From the NCBI RefSeq assembly GCF_000803645.1, contig NZ_CP009122.1, forward strand, positions 410,501 through 474,500: a DNA stretch of 64,000 nucleotides, written 5' to 3'. Shown piece by piece: positions 51,018-60,642 of the stretch. The notes beneath the pieces were generated by a model. It was not told the DNA's origin. It saw nothing but the letters and a program-made list of their open reading frames with translations, and searched no databases. Made by a program: the position numbers and the translations under genes. Numbering within the stretch: the stretch's first letter is position 1; the number at the start of each line of letters is the position of its first letter. The stretch is from Sphingopyxis fribergensis (GTDB taxonomy: Bacteria; Pseudomonadota; Alphaproteobacteria; Sphingomonadales; Sphingomonadaceae).

Positions 51018-53372
51018 GTGAATTCTGTATTCACCAAAAACGAGCGGTGGCCGGTCGCCGCCGCGATGCCGGTAGTACGGCTCCTCGGCGACTTCGCTGT
51101 CGAGCCGTCCGGCCTGTTCCCCACCGGCCGCAAAGCGCGCGCCCTTCTGGCCCGGCTCGTCCTTGCCGACGCACCGCTGGCGCGCGACCGGCTGAGCGCG
51201 CTGCTGTGGAGCCGCCGCCCCGACGCGCAGGCGCATGCCAGCCTGCGGCAATGTCTCGTCGAGCTGAAGCCCTGGACGCGCGCGATGCCGCCGTTGCTGC
51301 ACGCCGATCGCGAAACCATCGCGCTCGATCGCACGCAAGTCGCCGACGATATTTCGCTACTTCACGCCGCCTGCGCGGTCGACGACGTCGCGGTGGTCCT
51401 GGACCGGCTGCCGGCCCATGACGTCGGGTTGCTGGCCGATCTCGACGGCATCGACGAGGCGTGGGACGACTGGCTGGCGGTCGAACGCACGCGTCAGGGC
51501 GAAGCGATCGTTCGCGAGGTGCTCGCCATGGCCGAAAGGCGGCTGCAGGCGGGCGATGCCGAACAGGCTCTCGCAGTGGCGGACAAGGTGACACGCTTCG
51601 ATCCCTGCAGCGAACATGCCGCGCGGCTGGTGATGAGCGCGCGCTGGGCGGTGGGCGACAGCGATGGCGTCCGTCATGCCTGGCAGCGGATCGAAGATGC
51701 GCTCGCGCGCGGAATCGACGGCAGGCCTTCGGTCGAAACCGCCGAGCTGTATAAGCGCCTGTCTATCGGGCCCTGTCCGCTCGATCGTCACGCAGCCGCC
51801 GCGCCTTCCATGGCGGCCAGTCCAGCCGCCAGCCTGTCGCCGCGGCGCGCACTGTTCCTCGGCATAGCCGCGCTGGCCCTCGCGCTGACGGGCGCCGATG
51901 CGCCGCGGTCGCGATCTGCCGTTGCGGCCTTCGACGCGCCGATGGTCCGCGTCGAACCGATCGAGTTGCGGGGGAGCGATCCGGCCGAGGACCGTTTTGC
52001 CGATGCGCTGGCGGGCGATTTCGCGCGCTTTGCCAAGGCGTCGGGGGGTGCGGTCCGCGTCCTTGACGGGAAAGTGCCGGGACGCGTGGGCGATTTTGTC
52101 GTCCGTGTTGCGATCGAACGCGACGGCGGCCAGTTCATCAGCGAGTCGCGGATCGTGGACAGTTTGAACGGGGCGATCCTGTGGTCCAGCCGGTTCGCTG
52201 CGCCCGTCGACGATCTCAGCCGGCTGCGCGAACGGACCGCGCTCGCAGTGGCAGGGTTGGTCAATTGCGCCTTGACGCTGAACGGCCGGAACGACCTGTT
52301 GGCCGCCGATGCTGATCGGCGATCGCTGATCTTTGCGATCTGCGATGCGGATACGGCGTTTGACGGCCCCCGCGCGATCCGGTTGATGGAGGAGCTCGTT
52401 CGGCGCTGGCCGGGCGATGCTGACACGCTGGGATTGTTGGCGCAGGCCCGCGTCAAACATCTCTCGCACGATATGGATGCCGCCAAATTGCGGGTCGAGA
52501 GCGCGAGGGCGGTCGAAACGGCGCGCCGCGCGCTTGCGATCGATCCCGACAATGCCCCCGCCCTGACGGCCTTGTCGCAGACGAGCGGCGGCGAATTGTT
52601 CATGGTCGAGGCGCTGCCGCTGCTCGATCGCGCACTTGCGATCGACCCCGAATATCCGGCCGCATTGATGACGAGCGCGGTCGGGCTGTTCCAGGCCGGC
52701 TATGTTCATGCCGGTGTAGAACTGGCGGAACGAGCGGCACGCGCCGACCCGACGTCGATCTACAAGGCCTTGGGGGTCGTCCGGCGTTATGCGGCGGCGG
52801 GACAGATGCGCGAGGCGATGGAGCGGTTCGCAGAAGTGGAGGCGATCTGGCCGGGGCATCCCGACCTGGCCGAGCATCGCCAACGTCTCGCGGTTGAACT
52901 CGGCCGGGACGAGGCCGCCGAAGTCTATCGCATCGCGGCGCCCGAGGAGCAGCGCGAATTCGACATGCTGCTCGTCCATCAATTCGCCGACCCGTCGATC
53001 GGATCGCGCGAGGTCGACGCCGCCGCCGAAGCCGAGTTCGCGCGCTATCCGTCGATCGCCTACTTGATGGCCGCGCATTTTACCCGGCTCGGCGACCTGC
53101 CCAGGGCGCGCTCATGGTTGGCGCGCGCGCCGATCCGCAAAACTGACGGCCAATGGTCGCTTCTCTATTGGCCTTCGGTCGCCCCGCTCCGCCGCGACCC
53201 TCAGTTTTTTGCCAAGCTGGCGCGGATCGGGCTCGTTGATTTCTGGCGGCGCCAGGATCGCTGGCCCGATTTCTGCAACGAGCCCGGACTTCGGTACGAC
53301 TGCAAAAGCGAGGCCGAACGGCTGGTCCGTCTCGGCCGCGCTGTCAGTGGCGGAAGTGTCGCATCCCGGTGA
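51018..53372 (+). CDS. Membrane-anchored SARP/BTAD-type regulator with TPR domain
   Basis: The product is 784 residues from GTG 51018, with a perfect AGGAGG seven bases upstream. Approximate domains are: winged helix (20-85: [49 protein letters not shown]), BTAD-like helical domain (110-245), one membrane helix (278-294), a mixed domain (310-430), and TPR-like helices (450-690). The topology recalls CadC: DNA-binding half in the cytoplasm and sensing half in the periplasm. It overlaps purH at the 3' ends by 29 bases. The target may be the divergent UrcA gene. GTGAAT-n5-ATTCAC spans its own start codon. Confidence 0.8.
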   Translation: MNSVFTKNERWPVAAAMPVVRLLGDFAVEPSGLFPTGRKARALLARLVLADAPLARDRLSALLWSRRPDAQAHASLRQCLVELKPWTRAMPPLLHADRETIALDRTQVADDISLLHAACAVDDVAVVLDRLPAHDVGLLADLDGIDEAWDDWLAVERTRQGEAIVREVLAMAERRLQAGDAEQALAVADKVTRFDPCSEHAARLVMSARWAVGDSDGVRHAWQRIEDALARGIDGRPSVETAELYKRLSIGPCPLDRHAAAAPSMAASPAASLSPRRALFLGIAALALALTGADAPRSRSAVAAFDAPMVRVEPIELRGSDPAEDRFADALAGDFARFAKASGGAVRVLDGKVPGRVGDFVVRVAIERDGGQFISESRIVDSLNGAILWSSRFAAPVDDLSRLRERTALAVAGLVNCALTLNGRNDLLAADADRRSLIFAICDADTAFDGPRAIRLMEELVRRWPGDADTLGLLAQARVKHLSHDMDAAKLRVESARAVETARRALAIDPDNAPALTALSQTSGGELFMVEALPLLDRALAIDPEYPAALMTSAVGLFQAGYVHAGVELAERAARADPTSIYKALGVVRRYAAAGQMREAMERFAEVEAIWPGHPDLAEHRQRLAVELGRDEAAEVYRIAAPEEQREFDMLLVHQFADPSIGSREVDAAAEAEFARYPSIAYLMAAHFTRLGDLPRARSWLARAPIRKTDGQWSLLYWPSVAPLRRDPQFFAKLARIGLVDFWRRQDRWPDFCNEPGLRYDCKSEAERLVRLGRAVSGGSVASR

Positions 53373-54936
53373 AGACCATCGCGAGGTTCGCTTCATTCGC
53401 TGCCGCGATCACCTCGTCGTCGCGGATCGATCCGCCCGGCTGGATCACACAGGTCGCGCCCGCCTCGACCGCCGCCAGCAGGCCGTCGGCGAAGGGGAAG
53501 AAGGCGTCGCTGGCGACTGCGCTCCCGACGGTGCGCGGCTGCGTCCAGCCGTGGTTCTCGGCAGCTTCGCGCGCCTTCACCGCGGCGATGCGCGCGCTGT
53601 CGCGGCGGTTCATCTGGCCGGCGCCGATGCCCGCGGTCGAACCGCCCTTGGCATAGACGATCGCGTTCGATTTCACATGCTTGGCGACCGTCCACGCGAA
53701 CAGTGCGTCGGTCAGTTCTTCCTCGGTCGGCGCGCGGTCGGTCACGACCTTCAGGTCGGCGCGGGTGATGCGGCCATTGTCGCGGCTCTGCGCGAGCCAG
53801 CCGCCGGCGATCGTCTTCATCACCAGGCCGCCGCGCGCCGGATCGGGCAGCTCGCCGGTCAGCAGCAGGCGCAGGTTCTTCTTCTTCGCGAACACCGCGC
53901 GCGCATCGGCGTCGGCGTCGGGGGCACAGACGACTTCGGTAAAGATGCCGCTGATGAGTTCCGCCGTCGCGCCGTCGAGCGGCCGGTTGACCGCGATGAT
54001 GCCGCCGAAGGCCGAGACATCGTCGCACTTTAGCGCCGCGTCATAGGCTTCGGCGATCGTCGCCGCGCTCGCGACGCCGCAGGGGTTGGCGTGCTTGACG
54101 ATGACGCAGGTCGGATCGGCCTCGCGGAATTCGGACACCAGTTCCAGCGCGGCATCGGCGTCGTTGATATTGTTGTAGGAGAGTTCCTTGCCCTGCACCT
54201 GTTCAGCCTGCGCAATCCCGCGCGACGCGGGGCCGGCGGGCAGGTAGAGCGCTGCCTTCTGGTGCGGATTCTCGCCATAGCGCAGCTCGGTCGCCAGCTT
54301 CGCGGTCAGCGGCAGCGTGTCGGGGAACAGCTTGCCCTGGTCGGCAAAGGCGAACCAGCTTGCGATCATGCTGTCATAGGTCGCGGTGTGCGCGAAGGCG
54401 GTTGCGGCGAGGCGCTTGCGCAACGCCAGCGTGGTCGCGCCGCCATTGGCGTCCATCTCCGCGATCACCGCCGCATAATCCTCGGGCTCGGTGACGATGC
54501 CGACGAAGGCATGATTCTTCGCCGACGAGCGCACCATCGCCGGGCCGCCGATGTCGATATTCTCGATGATCTCATCACGCGCCGCGCCCTTGGCGACCGT
54601 CGCGGCGAAGGGGTAGAGGTTGACGACCACCAAATCGATCGCGCCAATGGCATGTTCCGCCATTGACGCGACATGCGCCGCATCGTCGCGCACCGCGAGG
54701 ATGCCGCCGTGCACGGTCGGGTGCAGCGTCTTGACGCGGCCGTCCATCATCTCGGGAAAGCCCGTGAGGTCGGAGACGTCGAGGACCGTGTGCCCCGCTT
54801 CGCGTAGCGCCTTTGCGGTGCCGCCGGTCGATACCAGTTCGACGCCGTGGCGGACGAGCGCGGCGGCAAGCTCGGCGAGCCCCGCCTTGTCGCTGACGGA
54901 CAGAAGGGCGCGGCGGACGGGAATCAGGTCGGTCAT
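53344..54936 (-). CDS. purH: Bifunctional AICAR formyltransferase / IMP cyclohydrolase
   Basis: The product is 530 residues. The N-terminal MGS-like domain ([38 protein letters not shown]) is the IMP cyclohydrolase. The C-terminal part ([45 protein letters not shown]) is the formyltransferase. It carries out the last two steps of IMP synthesis. Length and motifs are normal. It converges on the SARP regulator with a 29-base overlap of coding ends. Confidence 0.97.
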   Translation of the reverse strand: MTDLIPVRRALLSVSDKAGLAELAAALVRHGVELVSTGGTAKALREAGHTVLDVSDLTGFPEMMDGRVKTLHPTVHGGILAVRDDAAHVASMAEHAIGAIDLVVVNLYPFAATVAKGAARDEIIENIDIGGPAMVRSSAKNHAFVGIVTEPEDYAAVIAEMDANGGATTLALRKRLAATAFAHTATYDSMIASWFAFADQGKLFPDTLPLTAKLATELRYGENPHQKAALYLPAGPASRGIAQAEQVQGKELSYNNINDADAALELVSEFREADPTCVIVKHANPCGVASAATIAEAYDAALKCDDVSAFGGIIAVNRPLDGATAELISGIFTEVVCAPDADADARAVFAKKKNLRLLLTGELPDPARGGLVMKTIAGGWLAQSRDNGRITRADLKVVTDRAPTEEELTDALFAWTVAKHVKSNAIVYAKGGSTAGIGAGQMNRRDSARIAAVKAREAAENHGWTQPRTVGSAVASDAFFPFADGLLAAVEAGATCVIQPGGSIRDDEVIAAANEANLAMVFTGMRHFRH

Positions 54937-55027
54937 GGAGGAGGGCCTCGGCTGGCGATGGGATGACGCGGCCCCCCTAGGCGGGTGCGCGCGCTATCGC
55001 AAGCGGCGTCGAACCTTAAAAGCGCGG

Positions 55028-55110
55028 TGCACCCGCGAAGGCGGGTGCCCATCACCGGCCTGTGCAAAATAGAGCCGGCCGGAGATGTGTCCCCGCCTTC
55101 GCGGGGACAC
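55028..55110. repeat. Palindromic repeat, type C, copy 2
   Basis: CACCCGCGAAGGCGGGTG (55030-55047) and the arm ending at 55110 (CCCCGCCTTCGCGGGG inside) form two hairpins facing each other. It lies upstream of purH and downstream of the phytase gene. Confidence 0.8.
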
Positions 55111-55133
55111 GATGCTCCAAATTTGCGCTCTAT

Positions 55134-56153
55134 CTAAAGCCCCAGCGCCGCCGCGATCTGGTCCCAGCGCACCAGCTTGAAATTCTGCGCCTGCGCACCG
55201 TTGTCGCCGTCCTGCGCGAGGAAGAGGCCGTCGGGCCAGGCTGCGCCGAAATTGCCTGCGACGGCTTCGATCCCATCGGTCTCGCTGGTTGCACCGAAGG
55301 CGCCGGCGGCAACGGCAAAGCGTCCGACATAATCCATCGAGGGCAGCTTGAAGACTGCATAGGCATTGTCACCCTGGCTCGATACGAGCAGATAACGCTG
55401 GCCCTTGTGATCGATCGTCGCAAGGCCCTCGACATCGGCGACGAGGCGCTGGTTGTCGACCGGCGCGACCATGCGCGCGGTCGCGGTCTTGCCGTTCGGT
55501 TTCAATTCCCAGACGCCGGCATTTTCCTCGCCGACATAGAGCGTGTCGCCATCGAAGACGCAGCCTTCGGACTGGGTCGGGATCTTATATTCCCACTCGA
55601 TGGCGAAGCTCGGCGTGCCGTCGACGGTCAGCGTGCCGACGCGCACCGTGCCGTCCTTGACGATCAGCGCCGCGGTGATTGGTTCGCCCGGCGCGGTCTT
55701 CTTGAGGCAGAGACCATAGGCCTCGCCAGTGCCCGCCGCCGCGCGGCCGAGTGCGACGATCGCCGGCTTGTCGGCGTCGAGGCGGAACACCGCGAGGTGC
55801 GCGTTCACCCCGTCGTTGCGATCGCTCGCGACGATGATGTTGCCCGCGACGTCGACATTGTTGACGAGGCCCGCCTGGGTAAAGGTGATATCCTTGCCGG
55901 TCAGGTCATAGACGTGCAGCCCGGCCTTCTTGTCGGTCGCGACGATCAGCGCGCGGTTCGGATTGGCGGGATCGATCCAGATTGCCGGATCGTCGGCGGC
56001 GTCGGCGCGGTTGGTGCCGACGGGCTGCGTTTCGCCGCTGGCGGTGACCTGCGTCGGCGGCAGGCCGGTGATGACCGGCTCGCTGGCCGCGCAGCCGGAA
56101 AGCATTGCGGCGAGTGCCGCAGCGGTGAGCAGTTTCGAAATGCGGTTCATCAT
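55134..56153 (-). CDS. Beta-propeller phytase, lipoprotein
   Basis: The product is 339 residues, similar in size to other beta-propeller phytases. The lipobox MLSGC anchors it. RADAADDPAIWIDP, IVASDRNDG, SEGCVFDGDTLYVGEE and VSSQGDNAYAVF are the calcium- and phosphate-binding motifs of the family. It hydrolyses phytate and should supply inorganic phosphate at the cell surface. ATG 56153 is possible, but ATG 56150 has the better distance to AAGGGG. It is the last gene of an operon with a TonB receptor and a metallophosphatase. Confidence 0.9.
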   Translation of the reverse strand: MMNRISKLLTAAALAAMLSGCAASEPVITGLPPTQVTASGETQPVGTNRADAADDPAIWIDPANPNRALIVATDKKAGLHVYDLTGKDITFTQAGLVNNVDVAGNIIVASDRNDGVNAHLAVFRLDADKPAIVALGRAAAGTGEAYGLCLKKTAPGEPITAALIVKDGTVRVGTLTVDGTPSFAIEWEYKIPTQSEGCVFDGDTLYVGEENAGVWELKPNGKTATARMVAPVDNQRLVADVEGLATIDHKGQRYLLVSSQGDNAYAVFKLPSMDYVGRFAVAAGAFGATSETDGIEAVAGNFGAAWPDGLFLAQDGDNGAQAQNFKLVRWDQIAAALGL

Positions 56154-56168
56154 TACCCCTTTTGACCT

Positions 56169-57581
56169 CTATTTGCCCCGGGCGACGCAACGCCCGCCAT
56201 CGGGGCCGATTTCGCCCGAACAGCGCCTGGCGGCAATCGTCGGTTCGTCGATCTCGCTGAGCCTGTTGCCCTGCGCCGTTCGATCGAGATCGAAGCCGTC
56301 GTAGAGTTTGCCCGAGGCGGTAAATGTCCGGAATTTGATCCGCCGCGGCTCGACATCGACGATCTGATAGAGTTCGGTCGCCTCGGCGACCTTGTCGGGC
56401 TGCGTCGCCGCGCGGTCGTTGAGCGCATACATTTTCGACCCCGTCACCGACACGAGATAGACCGGGCCCTGCACCTTGCCGTCGGCGCGCGCCTTGGCGC
56501 TCGCCTCGCGCCCCGCGTCCGACGTCAGCCGGCTGTAACAATGGTCGTGGCCCTGCAGCACCAGATCGACCTTACGCTTTTCGAACACCGGCTTCCACGC
56601 CGCCTTGATTTCCTGGGTGTCGTTAGGCCGCGCGCAGGTGAACACGGGTTGGTGGAACAAGACGACGTTCCAGTTCGCCTTCGACGACGCGAGCGTCGCG
56701 TCGAGCCAGTCGGTTTGTGCCTTCATTGTCCCGAGGTCGATCGCGGCGGTGCCGTCGAGGACGATGAAACGCACGCCCTGATAATCGGTGTAATAGGTCG
56801 TCGCCTTGACCGGATCGGCACCGTTGGAGGGGAGTGCAAACTGCGCGGGCCAATAGGGACCGAGCTTGCGGCTTTCGCTGCCGTCCGCCTTCAGCACATC
56901 GACATATTCATGGTTGCCCGTCGCGGGCACCTGCGGGACGATCGCATAATTATAGCTGCCGGCCTGGTTCCACTCGCCCCATTCGTCATCATGGTCGAGG
57001 TCGTCGCGCTGGGCGACGAGATCGCCGGCATGGACGACAAGCCGGATATCGCCATTGGCGTGGAACGCCTGACGGATCACGCGGCTGGCGTAAGTGAGAA
57101 TGCCATTCTGGATGTCGCCGAGGTAGAGGAAGCGGAAAGGCTTGGCCTCTGCCGCAGCGGTGCGGAACTGATACCATTCGCTCCAGCCCGCCGCACCCTT
57201 GACGCGATAGGCATAGACGGTGTCGGGGGCGAGGCCGGTGAAGCGGATCTGGTGATAGAGCGCCGGGCCATAGCTGCTGGCGACCGGCATCGCTTTGCCG
57301 GTGACCAGCACCGCCTTTTCCTCCAGCGTCGGCCCATCGACCGACACCGCGAGCTGGGCCTGGGACTCGGCCTGCGCGGTGTCGGTGCGATAGGCGACCG
57401 CCATCTCGCGCGCCGGGTCGGCCCCGGGCGAAAGGACAATGCGGTCGGGCAGATTTTTCGGCGCGTAGGGAAGGCCGGGCGAACGCGGGATGGGGCCGCT
57501 TTCTGCCTGTGCGTGCGCCGCAAGCGTGCCCGAAAGGGCCAGCCCTGCTGCCAACGGCAGCAGGGCGATCCGGTAACGCAT
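56169..57581 (-). CDS. Secreted purple-acid-phosphatase-like metallophosphoesterase
   Basis: The product is 470 residues from ATG 57581, which overlaps the receptor stop (TGATG). A signal peptide ends near AAHAQA, then a fibronectin-like domain (about 45-140) and a metallophosphatase domain. That domain has LGDIQNG, HAGDLVAQ, TGNHEY, LFHQP and QGHDHCYSR, which hold the two-metal ligands. It removes phosphate from organic esters in the periplasm. Between the receptor and phytase genes, a joint role in phytate or organophosphate use is likely. Confidence 0.9.
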   Translation of the reverse strand: MRYRIALLPLAAGLALSGTLAAHAQAESGPIPRSPGLPYAPKNLPDRIVLSPGADPAREMAVAYRTDTAQAESQAQLAVSVDGPTLEEKAVLVTGKAMPVASSYGPALYHQIRFTGLAPDTVYAYRVKGAAGWSEWYQFRTAAAEAKPFRFLYLGDIQNGILTYASRVIRQAFHANGDIRLVVHAGDLVAQRDDLDHDDEWGEWNQAGSYNYAIVPQVPATGNHEYVDVLKADGSESRKLGPYWPAQFALPSNGADPVKATTYYTDYQGVRFIVLDGTAAIDLGTMKAQTDWLDATLASSKANWNVVLFHQPVFTCARPNDTQEIKAAWKPVFEKRKVDLVLQGHDHCYSRLTSDAGREASAKARADGKVQGPVYLVSVTGSKMYALNDRAATQPDKVAEATELYQIVDVEPRRIKFRTFTASGKLYDGFDLDRTAQGNRLSEIDEPTIAARRCSGEIGPDGGRCVARGK

Positions 57582-60427
57582 CAGAACTTCACCCGCGCGC
57601 CGAACTTCATCGTCCATTTATATTGCTCGAACTGGAGAAGGTTTTGGCGGGCGCCAACATTGTTATAGGCGTAATATTTGGCGTTGTTGATGTTTACCCA
57701 TTCGTAGAAGACCTGAACCTGCTTGGTGACATCATATTTGGCCGACAGGTCGAGCTGGAAGTGATTGTCGATGATCCGGTCTTCTTCCGCCGTATCGCCC
57801 AGCTCGTCGAGATATTTCGACCGATAAGTGCCGGCGAGGCGCAGCGAGATGGGGCCTTTTTCATAACCGAGCGCCGCATTGAACGTATGTTTCGACGCCG
57901 CCGGCAGGTTGATCTTCCGCAGGTCGGTGATGTCGCCGTCGGTCGGCACGTCGCCGGTCGCGTCGGTATAGGTGTAGTTCGCGTTCACAAGGAACCCGTC
58001 GAGCGGCGAAGGCAGGAAGCGCAGCGCCTGCGTATAACTGAGTTCGAGGCCCCAAATCTTGGCGCTGTCGCCGTTGATCGGGATCGTCGCCTCGTCGAAC
58101 GCGATGCCATTATATTCGCCCGCATCCTCCAAATTGGTATCGACGATGAAATTCTTGATGTCCTTGTAGAAGATACCCGCGGACAGCGCGCCATTGTTCG
58201 GCAGATAATATTCGACCCCCGCGTCGAAATTCCACGCTTCATAGGGCTTGAGATCGGGGTTGCCGAATTCGCCTTCGCGCTCGCCGTCTTCATTCTGCTC
58301 GATGCTGAACCGCGGCGCCAGCTTCGACAGCTTGGGACGAACCAGGCTCTTCGATGTTGCGGCGCGCAGCACGAGGTTCTGCTGCGGCTCCCAGCGGATC
58401 GTCAGGCTCGGCAGCCAGTCGCCATAGCTGCGCTTGAACTGGTTGGGCACGATGCTGTCGACCGTGTCATCGTCGGCGATCGAACCATCGGACAATTCTC
58501 CATCCTCGGTCACGACCGTCACGGTATTGGCGCGGATGTCGTTCTTGGTGTGCTCGTAGCGCACGCCGCCGATGACGCGCAGCGTATCGCTGTCCCAGCG
58601 GCCGAGTAGATAGCCGGCCATGACGTCTTCGCTGACCGAATAATCTTCGACGTTCGAATCGAAGATCGAGTCGAATTCGTTGAGTTCAAAGCCGTCGCGG
58701 TTCGCGTTGAAAAAGGCGCGCACGCTCTTTTTGTCGGGAACCGGCGAAATATCGGTGAGCCGATAGGTCTGGGAACCCACGAAGTCCGCGAGCGTCAGAT
58801 CGTCCATTTCCCAATATTGCGTTTCGAGGTTGTAGCTCTTGTCGCGCCAGCGGCCCTTGGCGCCGGCCTGGACGGTGAAAGTGCCATTGCTCATCGCGAA
58901 TTCGCGCGCGAGGTCGAGCTTTGCGCCCCATTCCTCGTCCTGCGCGTCCGACAGGCCGGTGACCTGGATGCTGTCGAGTTCATAGGCGTCGGGGTCGGAG
59001 AAATCGGCAATCGCGCCGGCATCGCCGCCGACCGTGTAGAGCGGCCGCCGCGGATCGGCGAAATCGAGGCCGAGGAGCAGGCCATTGTCTTCAAAGCTCT
59101 GTTCGAAATTGGCGGGGTCGATGGACCCGTTCTCGCGCTCGGTCGACTTGGCGTAGCTGACCGAATATTTCGCGTGCCAGCCATCGCTGTCGGTCTCGCC
59201 GCCCAGCGTGAGGCTGCGGATACGCTGACGCTCGAAACGATCCTTGAGCGACCGCTGGACCTGCAATTCGCCGTCGGCGTCGCTGTAGACCAGGTCGGCG
59301 CCGTCGCCGGTGACCTCGCCCGCATCCTCGAGCTTGAGGCTCGTTTCGCGGCGATATTCCTGGTCGTCGAACTGGCTGTAGAGGCCGCGCGCATAGAGCT
59401 TGGTCGACGAACCAAGACGGAAATCGAAGTTCAAATTCGCCGAGAGACGCTTCCGTTCGACGTCATAGTCGCGGTAGTTGACCTCTTCGGTCGTGATCTG
59501 GCCGTCGTCTTCATTCCACCCGTCGGCTTCGACATTATCGGTTTCGAACTTGCGCTGATAATAGGAAATGCCGCCCGACACGCCGACATTGTCGCCAAGG
59601 CGCTGCGCGAAATCGATGCTGCCTTTGGGCGTCAGCTTTTCCGAATAATCATTGTAGCTGCCCTCGATCTTCGCGGTCAGCAAATTCTTGCGGCGTTCGA
59701 ACGCGCTCGTCGTGTGGATCTCGATCGATGCGCCGATCGTATCGGCGTCCATGTCGGGGGTCAGCGATTTCTTGACCTCGATCGATTCGATGCTGTCGCT
59801 CGAAATCACGTCGAGCGCGACCGAGCGGACGTCGCTTTCGGGGGCGGGCAGGCGGACGCCGTTGACCGACGTCGCGTTGAGTTCGGGGTCGAGACCGCGG
59901 ACCGAAACGAAGCGGCCCTCGCCCTGGTCGTTCAGGATGTTCACGCCGGGCAGGCGGCGCAGCGATTCGGCGACATTCTGGTCAGGGAACTGGCCCACTG
60001 CGTCGCGCGTCAGCACGCTTTCGACGCCGTCGGCGGCCTTTTGGCGTGACAGCGCGCTTGCCTGGTTCGCCGACTGGCCGATGACGAGGATGCTGTCGTC
60101 GGTGCCGAGGATGACCTTTGCGGTCACATTGCCGCTTTCGGGCACGGTGATCGTCTGGGTGCGCGGTTCGGCACCGACATAGCGGGCTTCGAGCGTATAG
60201 GTACCGGCGGGAACGTCGGCGAACCGGAAGGTGCCGTCGCGGTCGGCCTCAGCCACGCGGTTCAGCTCGACGATGCGCAGCTGAGCGCCCTGGAGCGCAC
60301 GGGTGTCGGTGGCGTCGGTCACCGTGCCGGTGAGGTCGCCGGCATAGGCCGCGGTCGGAACGGCGGCGGCGAGCGAGAGGCAGGTGCCGATCAGGATGCG
60401 CGAACGGACGGTACGAAGTCGGTGCAT
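57581..60427 (-). CDS. TonB-dependent receptor with N-terminal carboxypeptidase-like domain
   Basis: The product is 948 residues. A signal peptide to AAYAGD precedes a carboxypeptidase-regulatory-like beta domain (about 30-105: GTVTDATDTRALQGAQLRI, GTFRFADVPAGTYTLEARYVG). A plug follows (FPDQNVAESLRRLPGVNI, VRGLDPELNATSVNG) and then a barrel ending FGARVKF. The added N-terminal domain sets it apart from the two receptors in the galactan locus, and no AT-rich motif precedes it. It heads the phosphatase/phytase operon, so it probably takes up phytate-like or other phosphorylated compounds. Confidence 0.92.
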   Translation of the reverse strand: MHRLRTVRSRILIGTCLSLAAAVPTAAYAGDLTGTVTDATDTRALQGAQLRIVELNRVAEADRDGTFRFADVPAGTYTLEARYVGAEPRTQTITVPESGNVTAKVILGTDDSILVIGQSANQASALSRQKAADGVESVLTRDAVGQFPDQNVAESLRRLPGVNILNDQGEGRFVSVRGLDPELNATSVNGVRLPAPESDVRSVALDVISSDSIESIEVKKSLTPDMDADTIGASIEIHTTSAFERRKNLLTAKIEGSYNDYSEKLTPKGSIDFAQRLGDNVGVSGGISYYQRKFETDNVEADGWNEDDGQITTEEVNYRDYDVERKRLSANLNFDFRLGSSTKLYARGLYSQFDDQEYRRETSLKLEDAGEVTGDGADLVYSDADGELQVQRSLKDRFERQRIRSLTLGGETDSDGWHAKYSVSYAKSTERENGSIDPANFEQSFEDNGLLLGLDFADPRRPLYTVGGDAGAIADFSDPDAYELDSIQVTGLSDAQDEEWGAKLDLAREFAMSNGTFTVQAGAKGRWRDKSYNLETQYWEMDDLTLADFVGSQTYRLTDISPVPDKKSVRAFFNANRDGFELNEFDSIFDSNVEDYSVSEDVMAGYLLGRWDSDTLRVIGGVRYEHTKNDIRANTVTVVTEDGELSDGSIADDDTVDSIVPNQFKRSYGDWLPSLTIRWEPQQNLVLRAATSKSLVRPKLSKLAPRFSIEQNEDGEREGEFGNPDLKPYEAWNFDAGVEYYLPNNGALSAGIFYKDIKNFIVDTNLEDAGEYNGIAFDEATIPINGDSAKIWGLELSYTQALRFLPSPLDGFLVNANYTYTDATGDVPTDGDITDLRKINLPAASKHTFNAALGYEKGPISLRLAGTYRSKYLDELGDTAEEDRIIDNHFQLDLSAKYDVTKQVQVFYEWVNINNAKYYAYNNVGARQNLLQFEQYKWTMKFGARVKF

Positions 60428-60642
60428 GGAAGTCCCCCGAGGAGTGCGAGAAAATCGCCGGGTCCTCTTGGCTCCCGGCGAGTCGAGGGCGCACTGGCAG
60501 CGGTCTGTGACCGCTGTGTTACGGAGGTGTCACACTATTGAAACAGAAGGAAAACGGTGTCGGTCAAGCCCAAGGGATTGCACCGGAACTTGTGTCGAAA
60601 CTGTAATCGTAAATTTTTCTGACGATCGAGCCGTCGCGGCCA

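Noticed and set aside
57581..60427. Third TonB receptor as part of the galactan locus
   Set aside because: It is coupled to phosphatase and phytase genes, has another N-terminal domain and lacks the AT-rich motif.
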